Assembly: GCA_037974665.1 (NCBI GenBank)
Contig: CM075770.1
Span: forward strand, 22,865,501-22,929,500
Origin: Ehretia macrophylla
Lineage: Eukaryota; Streptophyta; Magnoliopsida; Boraginales; Ehretiaceae
Direction of reading: 5' to 3'
Length of the DNA: 64,000 nt
Positions within the stretch are counted from its first letter, which is position 1. Each line of letters begins with the position of its first letter. The notes under the pieces are model-generated. The model was not told the origin of the DNA. It did not search any database and saw only the letters and a list, made by a program, of their open reading frames with translations. Position numbers and translations under genes: made by a program. This document shows, piece by piece, positions 48,434 to 59,655 of this stretch.

Positions 48434-48884
48434 CCTTTTTTATCTTTTTAACCGAGGGCGTGGGGCTTGTGACCAGGTCTCCGTCCCTCCGATGCAGATA
48501 ACTTTTGATCTATAAGGAGTTACGCTGCACACAGCATACCGTTGGAAAGCTCTCCGAGAGCTTTACGACGGGGGCAACAAGCTTGCTCGGCTGCGCATGT
48601 TTTCGAAGCGCAAAATTGAACGTTATCATCAGTTTTAGGACACTTTTCTAATTTTGCGCTATTTTTTTGTCCCGGATCGTACGTCGTTAGCAGTGAAAAG
48701 GACGACATTCACTCGCAGGATATTATAGGGCCCTACAACACGTCGATATCATGTCTTGTGAGGATGCAACGTTGTTGTAGCGGATGGGTTATGGTTAAGC
48801 CCATTGGGCCTTTTGAATGGGCTATCTTGCTGGGCTGGGTCTGTGAACCGTCAAAAAATAAGGGATTTGTGCCCTCAACATGAC

Positions 48885-49003
48885 TGGTGCGATCATACCA
48901 GTACTAATGCACTGGATCCCATTATAACTCCGAAGTTAAGCGTGCTTGGGCGAGAGTAGTACTAGGATGTGTGACCCCCAGGGAAGTCCTCGTGTTGCAC
49001 CCC
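48885..49003 (+). rRNA. 5S: 5S rRNA gene copy 26
   Basis: Seven changes: G1T, C18T, C29T, C39T, G41T, G86T, T96A. Confidence 0.9.
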
Positions 49004-49563
49004 GATTTTCAACTGTTTTTGCCCCGGTTAGGCTAGCCAAGATGCTTTATTTGTCACAGTTCTATTACCGAATCCCACGGCACCTTGAGCAAGATAACTT
49101 CGCTTCACGTGGAGGCTGGCCCCGCAAACTGAGGGTGTGGGGCTTATGACCAGGTCTCTATCGCTCCGGTGACCATAACTTTTGATCCGTAAGGAGTTAC
49201 GCGACGCACAGCATACCGTTAGAAAGCTCTCCGAGAGCTCTACGACATATGCAACAAACCTGCTTTGTTGTGCCAGTTTTTAAAGTCCAAAATCGAACGT
49301 TATCATCAATTTCGGGCCACTTTTCTACTTTTGCTCTAATTTTCCATTCTGGATCGTACGTCGTGAGCCGCGAAAAAGGACGCCAACCTATCACGCGGGA
49401 CAATAAAGGGCCCTATAATGCGTCGATATCACGTCTTGTGAGGATGATGAGTTGTTGTAGAGGATGGGTGTCGTTAAGCCCATTGGGCCTTTTGAATGGG
49501 CCATCTCTCTAGGCTGGGACTGTGAACCGTCAAAAAATAAGGGACTTGTGCCCTCAACATGAC

Positions 49564-49673
49564 GGGTGCGATCATACCAGGACTAATGCACCGGATCCCA
49601 TCAGAACTCCGAAGTTAAGTGTGCTTGGGCGAGAGGATGGGTGACCCCCTGCGAAGTCCTCGTGTTGCACCCA
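49564..49673 (+). rRNA. 5S: 5S rRNA gene copy 27, 9-nt deletion
   Basis: 110 nt: nine bases (about nt 72-80) are lost between gagag repeats, with C18G, C57T, G98C and C119A. The spacing between the IE and C boxes is destroyed, so it is probably a pseudogene. Confidence 0.9.
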
Positions 49674-50147
49674 CCTTTTCAATTTTTTTTTGCCCCGGTT
49701 AGGCTAGCTAAAATGCTTTATTTATCACATTTCTATTACCGAATCCCACGGCACCTTGGCCAAGACAACTTCGCTTCCCATGGAGGATGGGCCCGCAAAC
49801 CGAGGGCGTGGGGCTTGTGACTAGGTCTCCGTCTTTTCGGTGACCATAACTTCTGATACGTAAGGAGTTACGCAGCATACAACATACCATTGGAAAGCTT
49901 TCCGAGAGCTTTACGACGGGGGCAACAAGCCAGCTCAGTTGTGCCAGTTTTCAAAGCCCAAAATCGAACGTTATCATCAGTTTCAGGCCACTTTTCTACT
50001 TTTGCGCTAATTTTCCATTCAGTATCGTACGTCGTGAGCCATGAAAAAGGACGCCAACCTAACATGCGGGACAATAGAGGGCCCTACAATGCGTCGATAT
50101 CACGTCTTGCGAGGATGCTGCGTTGTTGTAGCGGATGGGTTATGGTT

Positions 50148-50187
50148 AAGCCCATTGGGCCTTTTGAATGGGCCATCTCGCTGGGCT
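50148..50187 (+). promoter_or_regulatory. Site-II-like (TGGGCC/T) cluster upstream of 5S copy 28
   Basis: aagcccattgggcc (50148-50161), tgggcc (50169-50174) and tgggct (50182-50187) lie at about -88 to -49. TGGGCC/T motifs are known TCP-factor sites in promoters of plant ribosomal-protein genes; a role at 5S is inferred. The block is retained in most units. Confidence 0.4.
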
Positions 50188-50235
50188 GGGACTGTGAACC
50201 GTCAAAAAATAAGGGATTTGTGCCCTCAACATGAC

Positions 50236-50354
50236 GCGTGCGATCATACCAGCACTAATGCACCGGATCCCATCAGAACTCCGAAGTTAAGCGTGCTTGG
50301 GCGAGAGTAGTACTAGGATGGGTGACCCCCTGGGAAGTCCTCATGTTACACTAC
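50236..50354 (+). rRNA. 5S: 5S rRNA gene copy 28, body intact
   Basis: Nucleotides 3-107 match the majority exactly, including all internal boxes. Changes are G2C near the start and G108A, G113A, C117T and C118A at the 3' end, which would weaken the terminal helix. Confidence 0.93.
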
Positions 50355-50918
50355 CCTTTTCAATTGTTTTTGCCTCGGTTAGGCTAGCTAAGATGCTTTA
50401 TTTCTCATATTTCTATTACCGAATCCCATGGTACCTTGGGCAATACAACTTTGCTTCATGTGGAGGCTGGGCTCGCAAACCAGGGTCGTAGGGCTTGTGA
50501 CCAGGTCTCCGTCGCTCCAGTGACCATAACTTTTGATCCGTAAGGAGTTACGCGGCGCACAAGATACTGTTGGAAAGCTCTCCGAGAGCTCTACGATGGG
50601 AGCAACAAGCCTGCTCAACTGAGCCAATTTTCAAAGCCCAAAATCGAACATTATCATCAGTTTCGGGCCACTTTTCTACTTTTACGCTTATTTTCCATTC
50701 CGGATTGTACGTCGTGAGTCGCGAAAAAGGATGCCAACCTAACACGCGGGATAATAGAGGGCTCTACAATGCGTCAATATCACGTCTTGCGAGGATGCTG
50801 CGTTGTTGTAGCGGATGGTTTGTCGATAAGCCCATTGGGCCTTTTGAATGGGCCATCTATCTGGGCTGGGACTGTAAACCGTAAAAAAAAAAAAAAAGAT
50901 TTGTGCCCTCAACATAAC

Positions 50919-51037
50919 GGGTGCATTCATACCAGCACTAATGCACCGAATCCCATCAGAACTCCGAAGTTAAGCGTGCTTGGGCGAGAGTAGTACTAGG
51001 ATGGGTGACCCCCTAGGAAGTCCTCGTGTTGCACCCC
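50919..51037 (+). rRNA. 5S: 5S rRNA gene copy 29
   Basis: Four changes: G7A, A8T, G31A, G97A. Preceded by an A-run of about 15 bp at 50883-50897. Confidence 0.92.
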
Positions 51038-51595
51038 TTTTTTCCATTGTTTTTGCCCTGGTTAGGCTTGCCAAGATGCTTTATTCATCACATTTCTATT
51101 ACCGAATCCCACGGCACCTTGGGCAACACAACTTCGCTTTATGTAGAGGCTTGGCCCTTAAATCGAGGGCGTGGGGCATGTGACCAGGTTTTCGATGCTC
51201 TGGTGCCCTTAACTTTTGATCCGTAAGGAGTTTCGCCGCGCACAACATACCGTTGGAAAACTCTTCGAGAGTTTTACGACGGGATTAGAAAGCCAAATTT
51301 ACTGCGCTAGTTTTCAAAGCCCAAAATCGAACGTTATCATCAGTTTCGAGCCACTTTTCTTCGTTTGCGCTGTTTTTCTCCCGGATCGTACATCGTGAGC
51401 CACCAAAAGGACGACAACCTAACTCACAGGACATTAGAGGGCCTTACAACGAGTCGATATCACGTCTTACGAGGATGCAGCATTGTTGAAGCAGATGGGT
51501 TGTCGTTAAGCCCATTGGGCCTTTCGAATCGACCATCTCTTTGGGCTGGGACTGTGAACCGTCAACACATAAGGGATTTGTGCCGTCAACATGAC

Positions 51596-51714
51596 GTGTG
51601 CGATCATACCAGCACTAATGCACTAGATCCCATCAGAACTCCGAAGTTTAGCGTGCTTGGGCGAGAGTAGTACTAGGATGGGTGACCCCCAAGGATGTCC
51701 TCGTGTTGCACCTT
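51596..51714 (+). rRNA. 5S: 5S rRNA gene copy 30
   Basis: Nine changes: G2T, C29T, G30A, A54T, T96A, G97A, A101T, C118T, C119T. Same subtype as copies 13 and 17. Confidence 0.9.
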
Positions 51715-52274
51715 TCTTTTCAATTGTTTTTTCCCCGGTTAGGCTTGCCAAGATGCTTTATCCATCTCATTTCTATTACTGAATCCCACGGTACCTTGGG
51801 CAAGACAACTTCGCTTCACGTAGAGGCTGGGCCCGCAAACCGAGGGCGTGGGGCTTATGACCAGGTCTCCGTCACTCTGGTTCCCATAACTTTTGATCCG
51901 TAATGAGTTACGCGACGCACAACATACGGTTGGAAAGCTGTCAGAGAGCTCTACGACTAGGGCAGCAAGCCTGCTCGCCTGCGCATATGATCAGTGCCCA
52001 AAATTGAACGTTCTTATCAGTTTTTGGCCACTTTTCTTCTTTTGCGCTGTTTTTTTGTCCCGAATCGTACGTTGTGTGCAGCGATAAGGACGACAACCTA
52101 ACTCGCGAGACAATATAGGACCCTACAATGCGTCGATATCACGTCTTGCGAGGATGCTGCGTTGTTGTAGCAGATGGGTTGTCGTTAAGCCCATTAGACC
52201 TTTTGAATAGGCCATCTCTTTCGGTTGGGACTGTGAGCTATCAACACATAATGGATTTGTGCCCTCAACATGAC

Positions 52275-52393
52275 GGGTGCGATCATACTAGTACCAATGC
52301 ACCAGATCCCATCAGAACTCCGAAGTTAAGCGTGCTTGGGCGAGAGTAGTACAATGATGGGTGACCCTTTGGGAAGTCTTCGTGTTGCACCCC
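52275..52393 (+). rRNA. 5S: 5S rRNA gene copy 31
   Basis: Nine changes: C15T, C18T, T21C, G30A, T79A, G81T, C94T, C95T, C105T. Confidence 0.9.
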
Positions 52394-52953
52394 TCTTTTC
52401 AATTTGTTTTGCCCCGGTTAGCCTTGCCAAGATGCTTTATCTATCACATTTCTATTACCGAATCCCACGATACCTTGGGCAACACAACTTCGCTTCACGT
52501 AGAGGCTAGGCCCGCAGACCGAGGGCGTGGGGCATGTGACCAGGTCTCTATCACTCCGGTGCCCATAACTTTTGATCCGTAAGGATTTACGTGGCGCATC
52601 GCATACCGTTGGAAATCTCTTCGAGAGCTCTACGACGGGGGCAGCAAGCCAACTTTGTTGCACTAGTTTTTGGAGCCCAAAATTGAACGTTATCATCAGT
52701 TTCGGGCAACTTTTCCACTTTTGCACAGTTTTTATGTCCCGAATTGTATGTCGTGAGCCGCGAAAAGGATGACAACCTAACTCGCAAGACAATAAAGGGC
52801 CCTACAATGCGTCGATATCACGTCTTGCGAGGATGCTACATTGTTGAAGCAAATGGGTTGTCGTTAAGCCCATTGGGCCTTTTGAATAGGCTATGTCTCT
52901 CGGCTGTGACAGTGAACCGTCAACGCATAAAGGATTTGTGCCCTCAACATGAC

Positions 52954-53072
52954 GTGTTCGATCATACCAGTACTTATGCACTGGATCCCCTCAGAACTCC
53001 GAAGTTAAGCATGGTTGGGCGAGAGTAGTACTAGGATGGGTGACCCACTGGGAAGTCCTGGTGTTGCACCCC
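52954..53072 (+). rRNA. 5S: 5S rRNA gene copy 32
   Basis: Ten changes: G2T, G5T, C18T, A22T, C29T, A37C, G58A, C61G, C94A, C107G. Confidence 0.89.
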
Positions 53073-53631
53073 CCTTTTCAATTTTTTTTGCCCCGGTTAG
53101 GCTTGCCAAGATGCTTTATCCATCTCATTTCTATTACCAAATTCCACGGCACCTTGGGCAAGAAAAATTTTCTTCACTTAGAGGTTGGGACCGCAAACCG
53201 AGGGTGTGGGGCTTGTGACTAGGTCACCATCACTCTGGTGCTCATAACTTTTGATCCATAAAAAGTTATGTGGCGCACAGCATACCGTTGGAAAGCTCTC
53301 CGAGAGGTATACGACGGGCGCAGCAAGCTTGCTTGGCTGCGCATGTTTTCGTAGCCCAAAATCGAACGTTTTCATCAGTTTCGGGACACTTTTTTCTTTT
53401 GCGCTATTTTTTCGTCCCGGATCGTATGTTGTGAGCTGCGAAAAGGACGACAACCTAACTCGCGGGAAATCAGAGGGTCCTACAACGCGTCAATATCATG
53501 TCTTGTAAGGATGCTTCCTTGTTGAAGCGGATGTGTTGTCGTTAAGCATATTAGGCCTTTTGAATGGGCCATCTCTCTGGGCTGGGACTATGAAACGCCA
53601 ACACATAAGGGATTTGTGTTCTCAACATGAC

Positions 53632-53750
53632 GGGTGCGATCATTCCAGTACTAATGCAATGGATCCCATCAGAACTCCAAAGTTAAGCGTGCTTGGGCGA
53701 GACTAATACAAGGATGGGTGACCCCCTAGGAAGTCCTCGTGTTGCACCCC
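53632..53750 (+). rRNA. 5S: 5S rRNA gene copy 33
   Basis: Nine changes: A13T, C18T, C28A, C29T, G48A, G72C, G75A, T79A, G97A. G48A recurs in copies 34-36 and 38, a local subtype. Confidence 0.9.
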
Positions 53751-54310
53751 CCTTTTGAATTATTTTTGCCCCGTTTAGGCTTGCAACGATGCTTTATCCA
53801 TCACATTTCTATTACCGAATCCCATAGCACCTTGGGCAAGACAACTTCGCTTCACGTATAGACTGGGCCCGCAAACCGAGGTCATGGGGCTTGGGACCAA
53901 GTCTCCATCGCTCCGGTGCTTATGACTTTTGATCCGTAAGGAGTTACGCGGCGCACAGCATACCGTTGGAAAGCTCTTGGAGAGCTCTACGATGAGGGCA
54001 TCAAGCCTGCTCGGCCGTGCATGTTTTCAGAGCCCAAAATCGAACATTTTCATCAGTTTCGAGCCAGCTTTCTTCTTTAGCGCTGTTTTTTCATCCCAAA
54101 TCGTACATCATGAGTCGCGAAAAGGACTACAATCTAACTCGTGGGACATTAGAGGGCCTTACAACGTGTCGATATCATGTCTTGTTAGGATGCTGCGTTA
54201 TTGAAACTGATGGGTTGTTGTTAAGCCCATTGGGCCTTTTGAATGGGCCACCTCGCTGGGCTGGGACTGTGAATCATCAACACATAAGGGATTTGTGCCC
54301 TCAACATGAC

Positions 54311-54429
54311 GGGTGCGATCATACTAGCATTAATGCACCGGATCCCATCAAAACTTCAAAGTTAAGCATGCTTGGGTGCGAGTAGTACAAGGATGGGTGA
54401 CCCCTTGGGAAGTCCTTGTGTTGCACCCC
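54311..54429 (+). rRNA. 5S: 5S rRNA gene copy 34, diverged
   Basis: Eleven changes: C15T, C20T, G41A, C46T, G48A, G58A, C67T, A69C, T79A, C95T, C107T. The next spacer lacks about 92 bp of the monomer near 54600. Confidence 0.89.
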
Positions 54430-54897
54430 CTTTTTCAATTTTTTTTGCCCCGGTTAGCCTTGCGTAGATGCTTTATCCACCACATTTCTATTACCGAATC
54501 CTACGGCAACTTGGGCAAGACAACTTCTCTTCACGAAAAGGCTGGCCCCGCAAACCAAGGGCGTGTGGCTTGTGACCAGGTCTCCATCGCTCCGGTGGCC
54601 AGCTAGGCCTTTTTTCACAGCCCAAAATCAAACGTTATCATCAGTTCTGGGTCACTTTTCTACTTATCCGCTATTTTTTCGTCCCGTATCGTACGTCGTA
54701 AGCAGCGAAAAGGATGATAACCTAACTCGCGGGATATTATAGGGCCCTACAACATGTCAATATTACGTCTTGTGAGGATGTACGTTGTTGTAGCGGATGA
54801 GTTGTCGTTAAGCCCATTGGGCCTTTTGAATGGGTCATCTCTCTGGGCTGGGACTGTGAACTGTCAAAAAATAAGGGATTTGTGTCCTCAGCATGAC

Positions 54898-55016
54898 GGG
54901 TGCAATCATACCAGCACTAATGCACCGGATCCCATCAGAACTCCAAAGCTAATCGTGCTTGGGCGAGAATAGTACTAGGATGGGTGACCCCCTAGGAAGT
55001 TCTCATGTTGTACCCC
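54898..55016 (+). rRNA. 5S: 5S rRNA gene copy 35
   Basis: Nine changes: G7A, G48A, T52C, G56T, G72A, G97A, C104T, G108A, C114T. Confidence 0.9.
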
Positions 55017-55576
55017 GCTTTTCAATTGTTTTTGCCCCGGTTAGGCTTGCCCAAATGCTTTATCCATCACATTTCTATTACCGAACCCCAAGGCACCTTG
55101 GGCAAGACAACTTCACTTCACGTAGAGGTTGGGCCCGCAAACCGAGGGCGTGGGGCTAGTGACCAGGTCTCCTGTGCTCCCGTCCCCATAACTTTTGATC
55201 CGTAAGGAGTTACGTGGCATACAGCATACCGTTGGAAAGCTCTCTGAGAGTTCTACGATGGGGGCAGCAAGCTTGCTTAGTTGCACCTATTTTCGGAGCT
55301 GAAAATCGGACGTTTTCATCAGTTTCAGGCCACTTTTCTTCTTTGGCACTGTTTTTTCGTCCCGGATCGTACGTCGTAAGCCATGAAAGGGACGGCAACC
55401 TAACTCGCGAGACATCAGAGGGCCCTACAACGTGTCGATATCACATCTTGCGAGGATGTAGCATTGTTGAAGCAGATGGGTTGTCGTTAAGCCCATTTGG
55501 CCTTTTGAATTGGCCTTCTCTCTGGATTGGGACTGTGAAACGTCAGCACATAAGGGATTTGTGCCCTCAACATGAA

Positions 55577-55695
55577 CGGTGCAATCATACCAGCACTAAT
55601 GCACCGGATCCCATCAGAACTCCAAAGTTAAGCATGCTTGGGCGAGAGTAGTACAAGGATGGGAGACCCCCTAGGAAGTCCTTGAGTTGTACCCC
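55577..55695 (+). rRNA. 5S: 5S rRNA gene copy 36
   Basis: Ten changes: G1C, G7A, G48A, G58A, T79A, T88A, G97A, C107T, T109A, C114T. The next monomer has an internal deletion of about 98 bp near 55945. Confidence 0.89.
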
Positions 55696-56157
55696 CCTTT
55701 TCAATTGTTTTTGTCCTTTTTAGGCTTGCCAAGATGCTTTATCCATCACATTTCTATTCTCGAATCCCACGGCACCATGGGCAAGACAACTTCACTTCAC
55801 GTAGAGACTAGGCCTACAAACCGAGGTCATGGGGCTTGTGACCAGGTCTCCGTCGCTCCGGTGCCCATAACTTTTGATCCATAAGGAGTTACGCGGTGCA
55901 CGACAGACCGTTGAAAAGCTCTCCGAGAGCTCTACAATGAAGTCATTGAGCCTATTGTGAGCTGCAAAACGAACAACAACCTAACTCGCGGGACATCAGA
56001 GGGCCCTACAATGCATCTATATCACGTCTTGCGAGGATGCTGCGTTTTTGAAGCCGATGGGTTGTCGTTAAGACCATTTGGCCTTTTGAATGGGCCATCT
56101 CTCTAGGTTGGGACCGTGAAACGTCAGCACAAAAGGGATTTATGCCCTCAACATGAA

Positions 56158-56274
56158 GGGTGCGATCATACCAGCATTAATGCACCGGATCCCATCAGAA
56201 ATCCGAAGTTAAGCGTGCTTGGGCGAGAGTAGTACAAGGATGGGTGACCCCTAGGGAAGTCCTCATGTTACCCC
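56158..56274 (+). rRNA. 5S: 5S rRNA gene copy 37, 3' end shortened
   Basis: C20T, C44A, T79A, C95T, T96A and G108A, with two bases lost in the terminal ttgcacccc, followed by a C-rich run. Confidence 0.88.
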
Positions 56275-56751
56275 TCCCCCCCCTTTTTCAATTTTTTTTT
56301 GCCCCGGTTAGGCTTGCCAAGATGCTTTATCCATCTCATTTCAATTACCGAATCCCACGGCACCTTTGGCAAGACAACTTCGCTTCACGTAGAGATTGGG
56401 CCCGCAAACCGAGGGCGTGGGGCTTGTGACCAGGTCTCCGTCGCTCCGGTGCCCATAACTTTTGATCTGTAAGGAGTAACGTGACGCACAACATACCGAT
56501 AGAAAGCTCTCCGAGAGCGCTATGATGTGGGTAGTGAGCTTGCTCAACTGCGTTTATTATTGGAGCCCAAAATTGAACGTTTTCATAAGTTTCAGCCAAT
56601 TTTCTTCTTTTGCGCCATTTTTTCGTCCCGGATCGTACGTCGTGAGATGCGAAAAGGACAAAAACCTAACTTGTGGGACATTATAGGGCCTTACAACGTG
56701 TCGATATCACGTCTTGCGAGGGTGCTGCATTGTTGAAGTGGATGGATTGTC

Positions 56752-56756
56752 GTTAA
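56752..56756. repeat. Target duplication (left), gttaa
   Basis: Repeated perfectly at 60346-60350. The interrupted spacer reads tgtcgttaagccc when rejoined in register. Confidence 0.95.
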
Positions 56757-57440
56757 TGTGAGGCCCGACCTCGATTTACGTGCGATACCTCGTTTCGTGT
56801 GCCCTAACCTAGATTTGCGTCCCTTGACCTAGGTTTAAGAATTGTGTTTCCTTTTGTGTGCCTTGCATTGAATTATGTGCATTCATTTAGGATTGCGTGC
56901 ATTTACTTGAGAAACGTGCATTCGTCTCGTAGTTCGTGCCTTATCTCGTAGTGCGTGCCCTAAACCTAGGAAAGCATGCCCTCACGCTAATCAAGAAAGT
57001 ATCTTACACGAAGCACTAGATCATTAATTAATCCTACAAACTCCACTAACTAATATTAAAATGCTAAGTCAATGCACTAGAAGACGAAATTGCACCAAAA
57101 GCTAGACATTCTTATTCTTTATTCTTTATCCTTTTGCATATTCCAAGCACTCAATTAAATATTGCTCAACCAAGACAAAAATTCAGAATTTTGCACAAGC
57201 CTTGGCTGACCACCTCTTGCATTTGTGCATGCATTTCAATTTCAAAATCTATACCTAGACATTCTATGACATATTATGACACAAAGCAATAAAAAAATGG
57301 CTCAAAAACCCTCCCCAATGCACCAAATCTCGACCCATTCCCTTGCCCATGCTAGGACAATTCAAACATGCTTCTTGAAGACACAAAATCAGATTTGACA
57401 AGGCCCTAGGCTGACATGTGCATCAAACCTATCAAGCTTT

Positions 57441-57511
57441 TCATTTTTCTTTCATTCTTCTTTATTTCCCTCATTCTTCTCTCACTCTCTCATTTCTCCT
57501 CTCTCTCTCTC
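57441..57511. repeat. CT-rich tract
   Basis: Pyrimidine run within the LTR, counterpart of the GA tract at 36971. Confidence 0.85.
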
Positions 57512-57835
57512 GGCCCTAGCTAAAACTATAGACTCCATAGCTTAAGTTCTTCATCCAATGGTTCATCAAGACATGCAAGAAACTAGGAGCTCGACCAAGC
57601 AAAGCTAGGAGCAAAGAAACTCACACGCAAGCTCATAGCACTTTCATTTTGGCTTAGGTAAGTTTGTTAGCTTCCATTTCATTTTCTTTTGTTCTAGCCA
57701 CTTGCACATACTAAGAACATGGTTACTAAGCTAGGAAATTAGAGAAAATCAAGTGGTCTCTCGGCTAAGCAAGGAAAAAGGGTCAACATTGTGCTTCATC
57801 AAGAGTTTGTGCATCTTCTTTGTTGTCTTCCTAAG

Positions 57836-59655
57836 GTGAGGGCTAAAACTTCTTGAAAAGCTTTCAAAAACCACATGCATGCCTTTAAATGTCTATTTTT
57901 TCCTCTGTACTTGTGTTATATGTGTGTACATGAACTTTTGTAAGCATGCATGGCAAGATATTTGGCTAGAATGTGAAGATAGGTGAAATCGCGTAGTTGA
58001 CAACATTCTGTTCTGTTGGAACGAAGTGATTTTGACCAGGTAAATGATGTTGAAAATGCATGAAGATTGGTAGGTAACTATTTTTGCCAGTTCTGAGAAT
58101 TTTTCGTAGAAATAGGCCAAAGCTAATTTTGACTCTAAGATCCTCAAAATGGTAAAATATCAAAATGTGTCCAAATCTGGAAAATCTGGGAAAATGAAGC
58201 AGGTTTTGGCAGATTCACTGTCCTTGTAGAACGAACAAGTTTTGACTTAATAAATGATATCCAAAATTCATGAAATTTGGTGTACATCTATATTTTTCAG
58301 TTCTGGACATTTTTTTCAGAAATGGACTAAGGCCAAATCTGACCCTAAGGCCCTCCAAAACGACAAGTATTGAAATGTGTGCAAATCTGGACAGTTTTGC
58401 GTAGTCTCACGGTTTTGGCTAAAACTCTTGAACCCGAACTCCAAATGATGCGAGGTTTGTTTCTGAATTTAGTTCACTCCTTAAGATTTAATTTGAAATT
58501 TTGTTCACTAGAATTGGTGATTGTTTTCTTATCTCAATGATTGTGAGAAAACAGACCATTGCAGTGAGGTGTTCATCTAGTGATATGCTTAGAAAAATTA
58601 TTGTAGCTTCTCTTGTTGTATTAAATGCTTGGGATTGTGTCATTTGAATGTTGTGTAGACTATTTTGAATGCTTGAGGGTGTTTGAATTAATCAATGCAT
58701 GGCTTGAGTTTAATTACGAGATGACTTGGGGCTTAATCACACGGGTAAGCACGAATTGAAACCCTAGTGACTAGGTAAACTCGCTAAGTGTTGATCCTAT
58801 GGATATCGTGTTTAATTATGTGATTAGTAGGCTGCCCGTAGTTGCTCTTGTAGCCCTAAATGTGATTTCGATGATTACATGTTGACAAGTGGGCCTTTCT
58901 TGCACCCGGTCCCACGTAGATGTCGTTGCATGTTGAATAATTTTATTATTTGATTACGTGAACTTCGAAATGAGTTATATGACTTGATTTACATGCGTTA
59001 CATGGCTGCCCATTTAATATTCATATAACTCCATGTGCCTTTCAAGTGAAATTACTTGTCATATCATGCCTCGCGTGTTTACTTGTCAATGTGCAATCTT
59101 ATGACTGCTCGGAGGCAACCTACTTTGTTGTCCTTCTAATGTGTTATATTAAATGTCATAAATGTGCATTGCATACAAGGTTGCAACCTTTCATTTTGGC
59201 GTGGTAGCGTTCACGCACACCGGGCGGCATCGGGCTTGCCGGTGCAACCGTGACTACCATTGTCCAATTCCCTCTCTCGCTTGGGGGCTAGACTTCCTCG
59301 GAGAGTTGGGTCGTAGGATTTCGGGGTACATCCGGAGTACACCCATTTGGCATGATAAGGGGATGATTTGAAGTCGACCGCAACAATTGATACTGGAAAC
59401 GAACTGAGAGCAAAAGCTCACCGTATCATTTTCACTATGTGTATAAGTAATCTCGCTTGGTTCCTAGAGGACCTCGGGGAGGAAAGACGGGTAATTGAGT
59501 TCTTTTACTGTTATATTACATTATGTACTTACTTGTGATACATGTCATGCTTGCAAAGGGTTTTCATAAGTTGAACCGGCAAAATGAGTTTCAAAACTTA
59601 TTTCTCGTTCCCCCTCGCTGAGTTTATAAGGACTCACCCTCTTTTATCATCTCAG
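57836..59655 (+). other. Candidate intron inside the 56757 LTR
   Basis: Donor-like cctaag|gtgagg at 57836 and acceptor-like catctcag|g ending at 59655, 1820 bp. Downstream is a short acidic frame (EEDQEQVPEDN...DDSLE) ending at a TGA near 59718. Confidence 0.35.
59619..59636 (+). other. Stem-loop in the 56757 LTR
   Basis: tgagt (59619-59623) pairs with actca (59632-59636), extendable by G-U pairs, after cccctcgc. Confidence 0.55.

Noticed and set aside
59162..59371. 69-codon frame of identical length in two solo LTRs (59162-59371 and 35112-35321 minus)
   Set aside because: The two LTRs are very similar overall, and most differences in the frame change the amino acid, so there is no sign of protein-level constraint.
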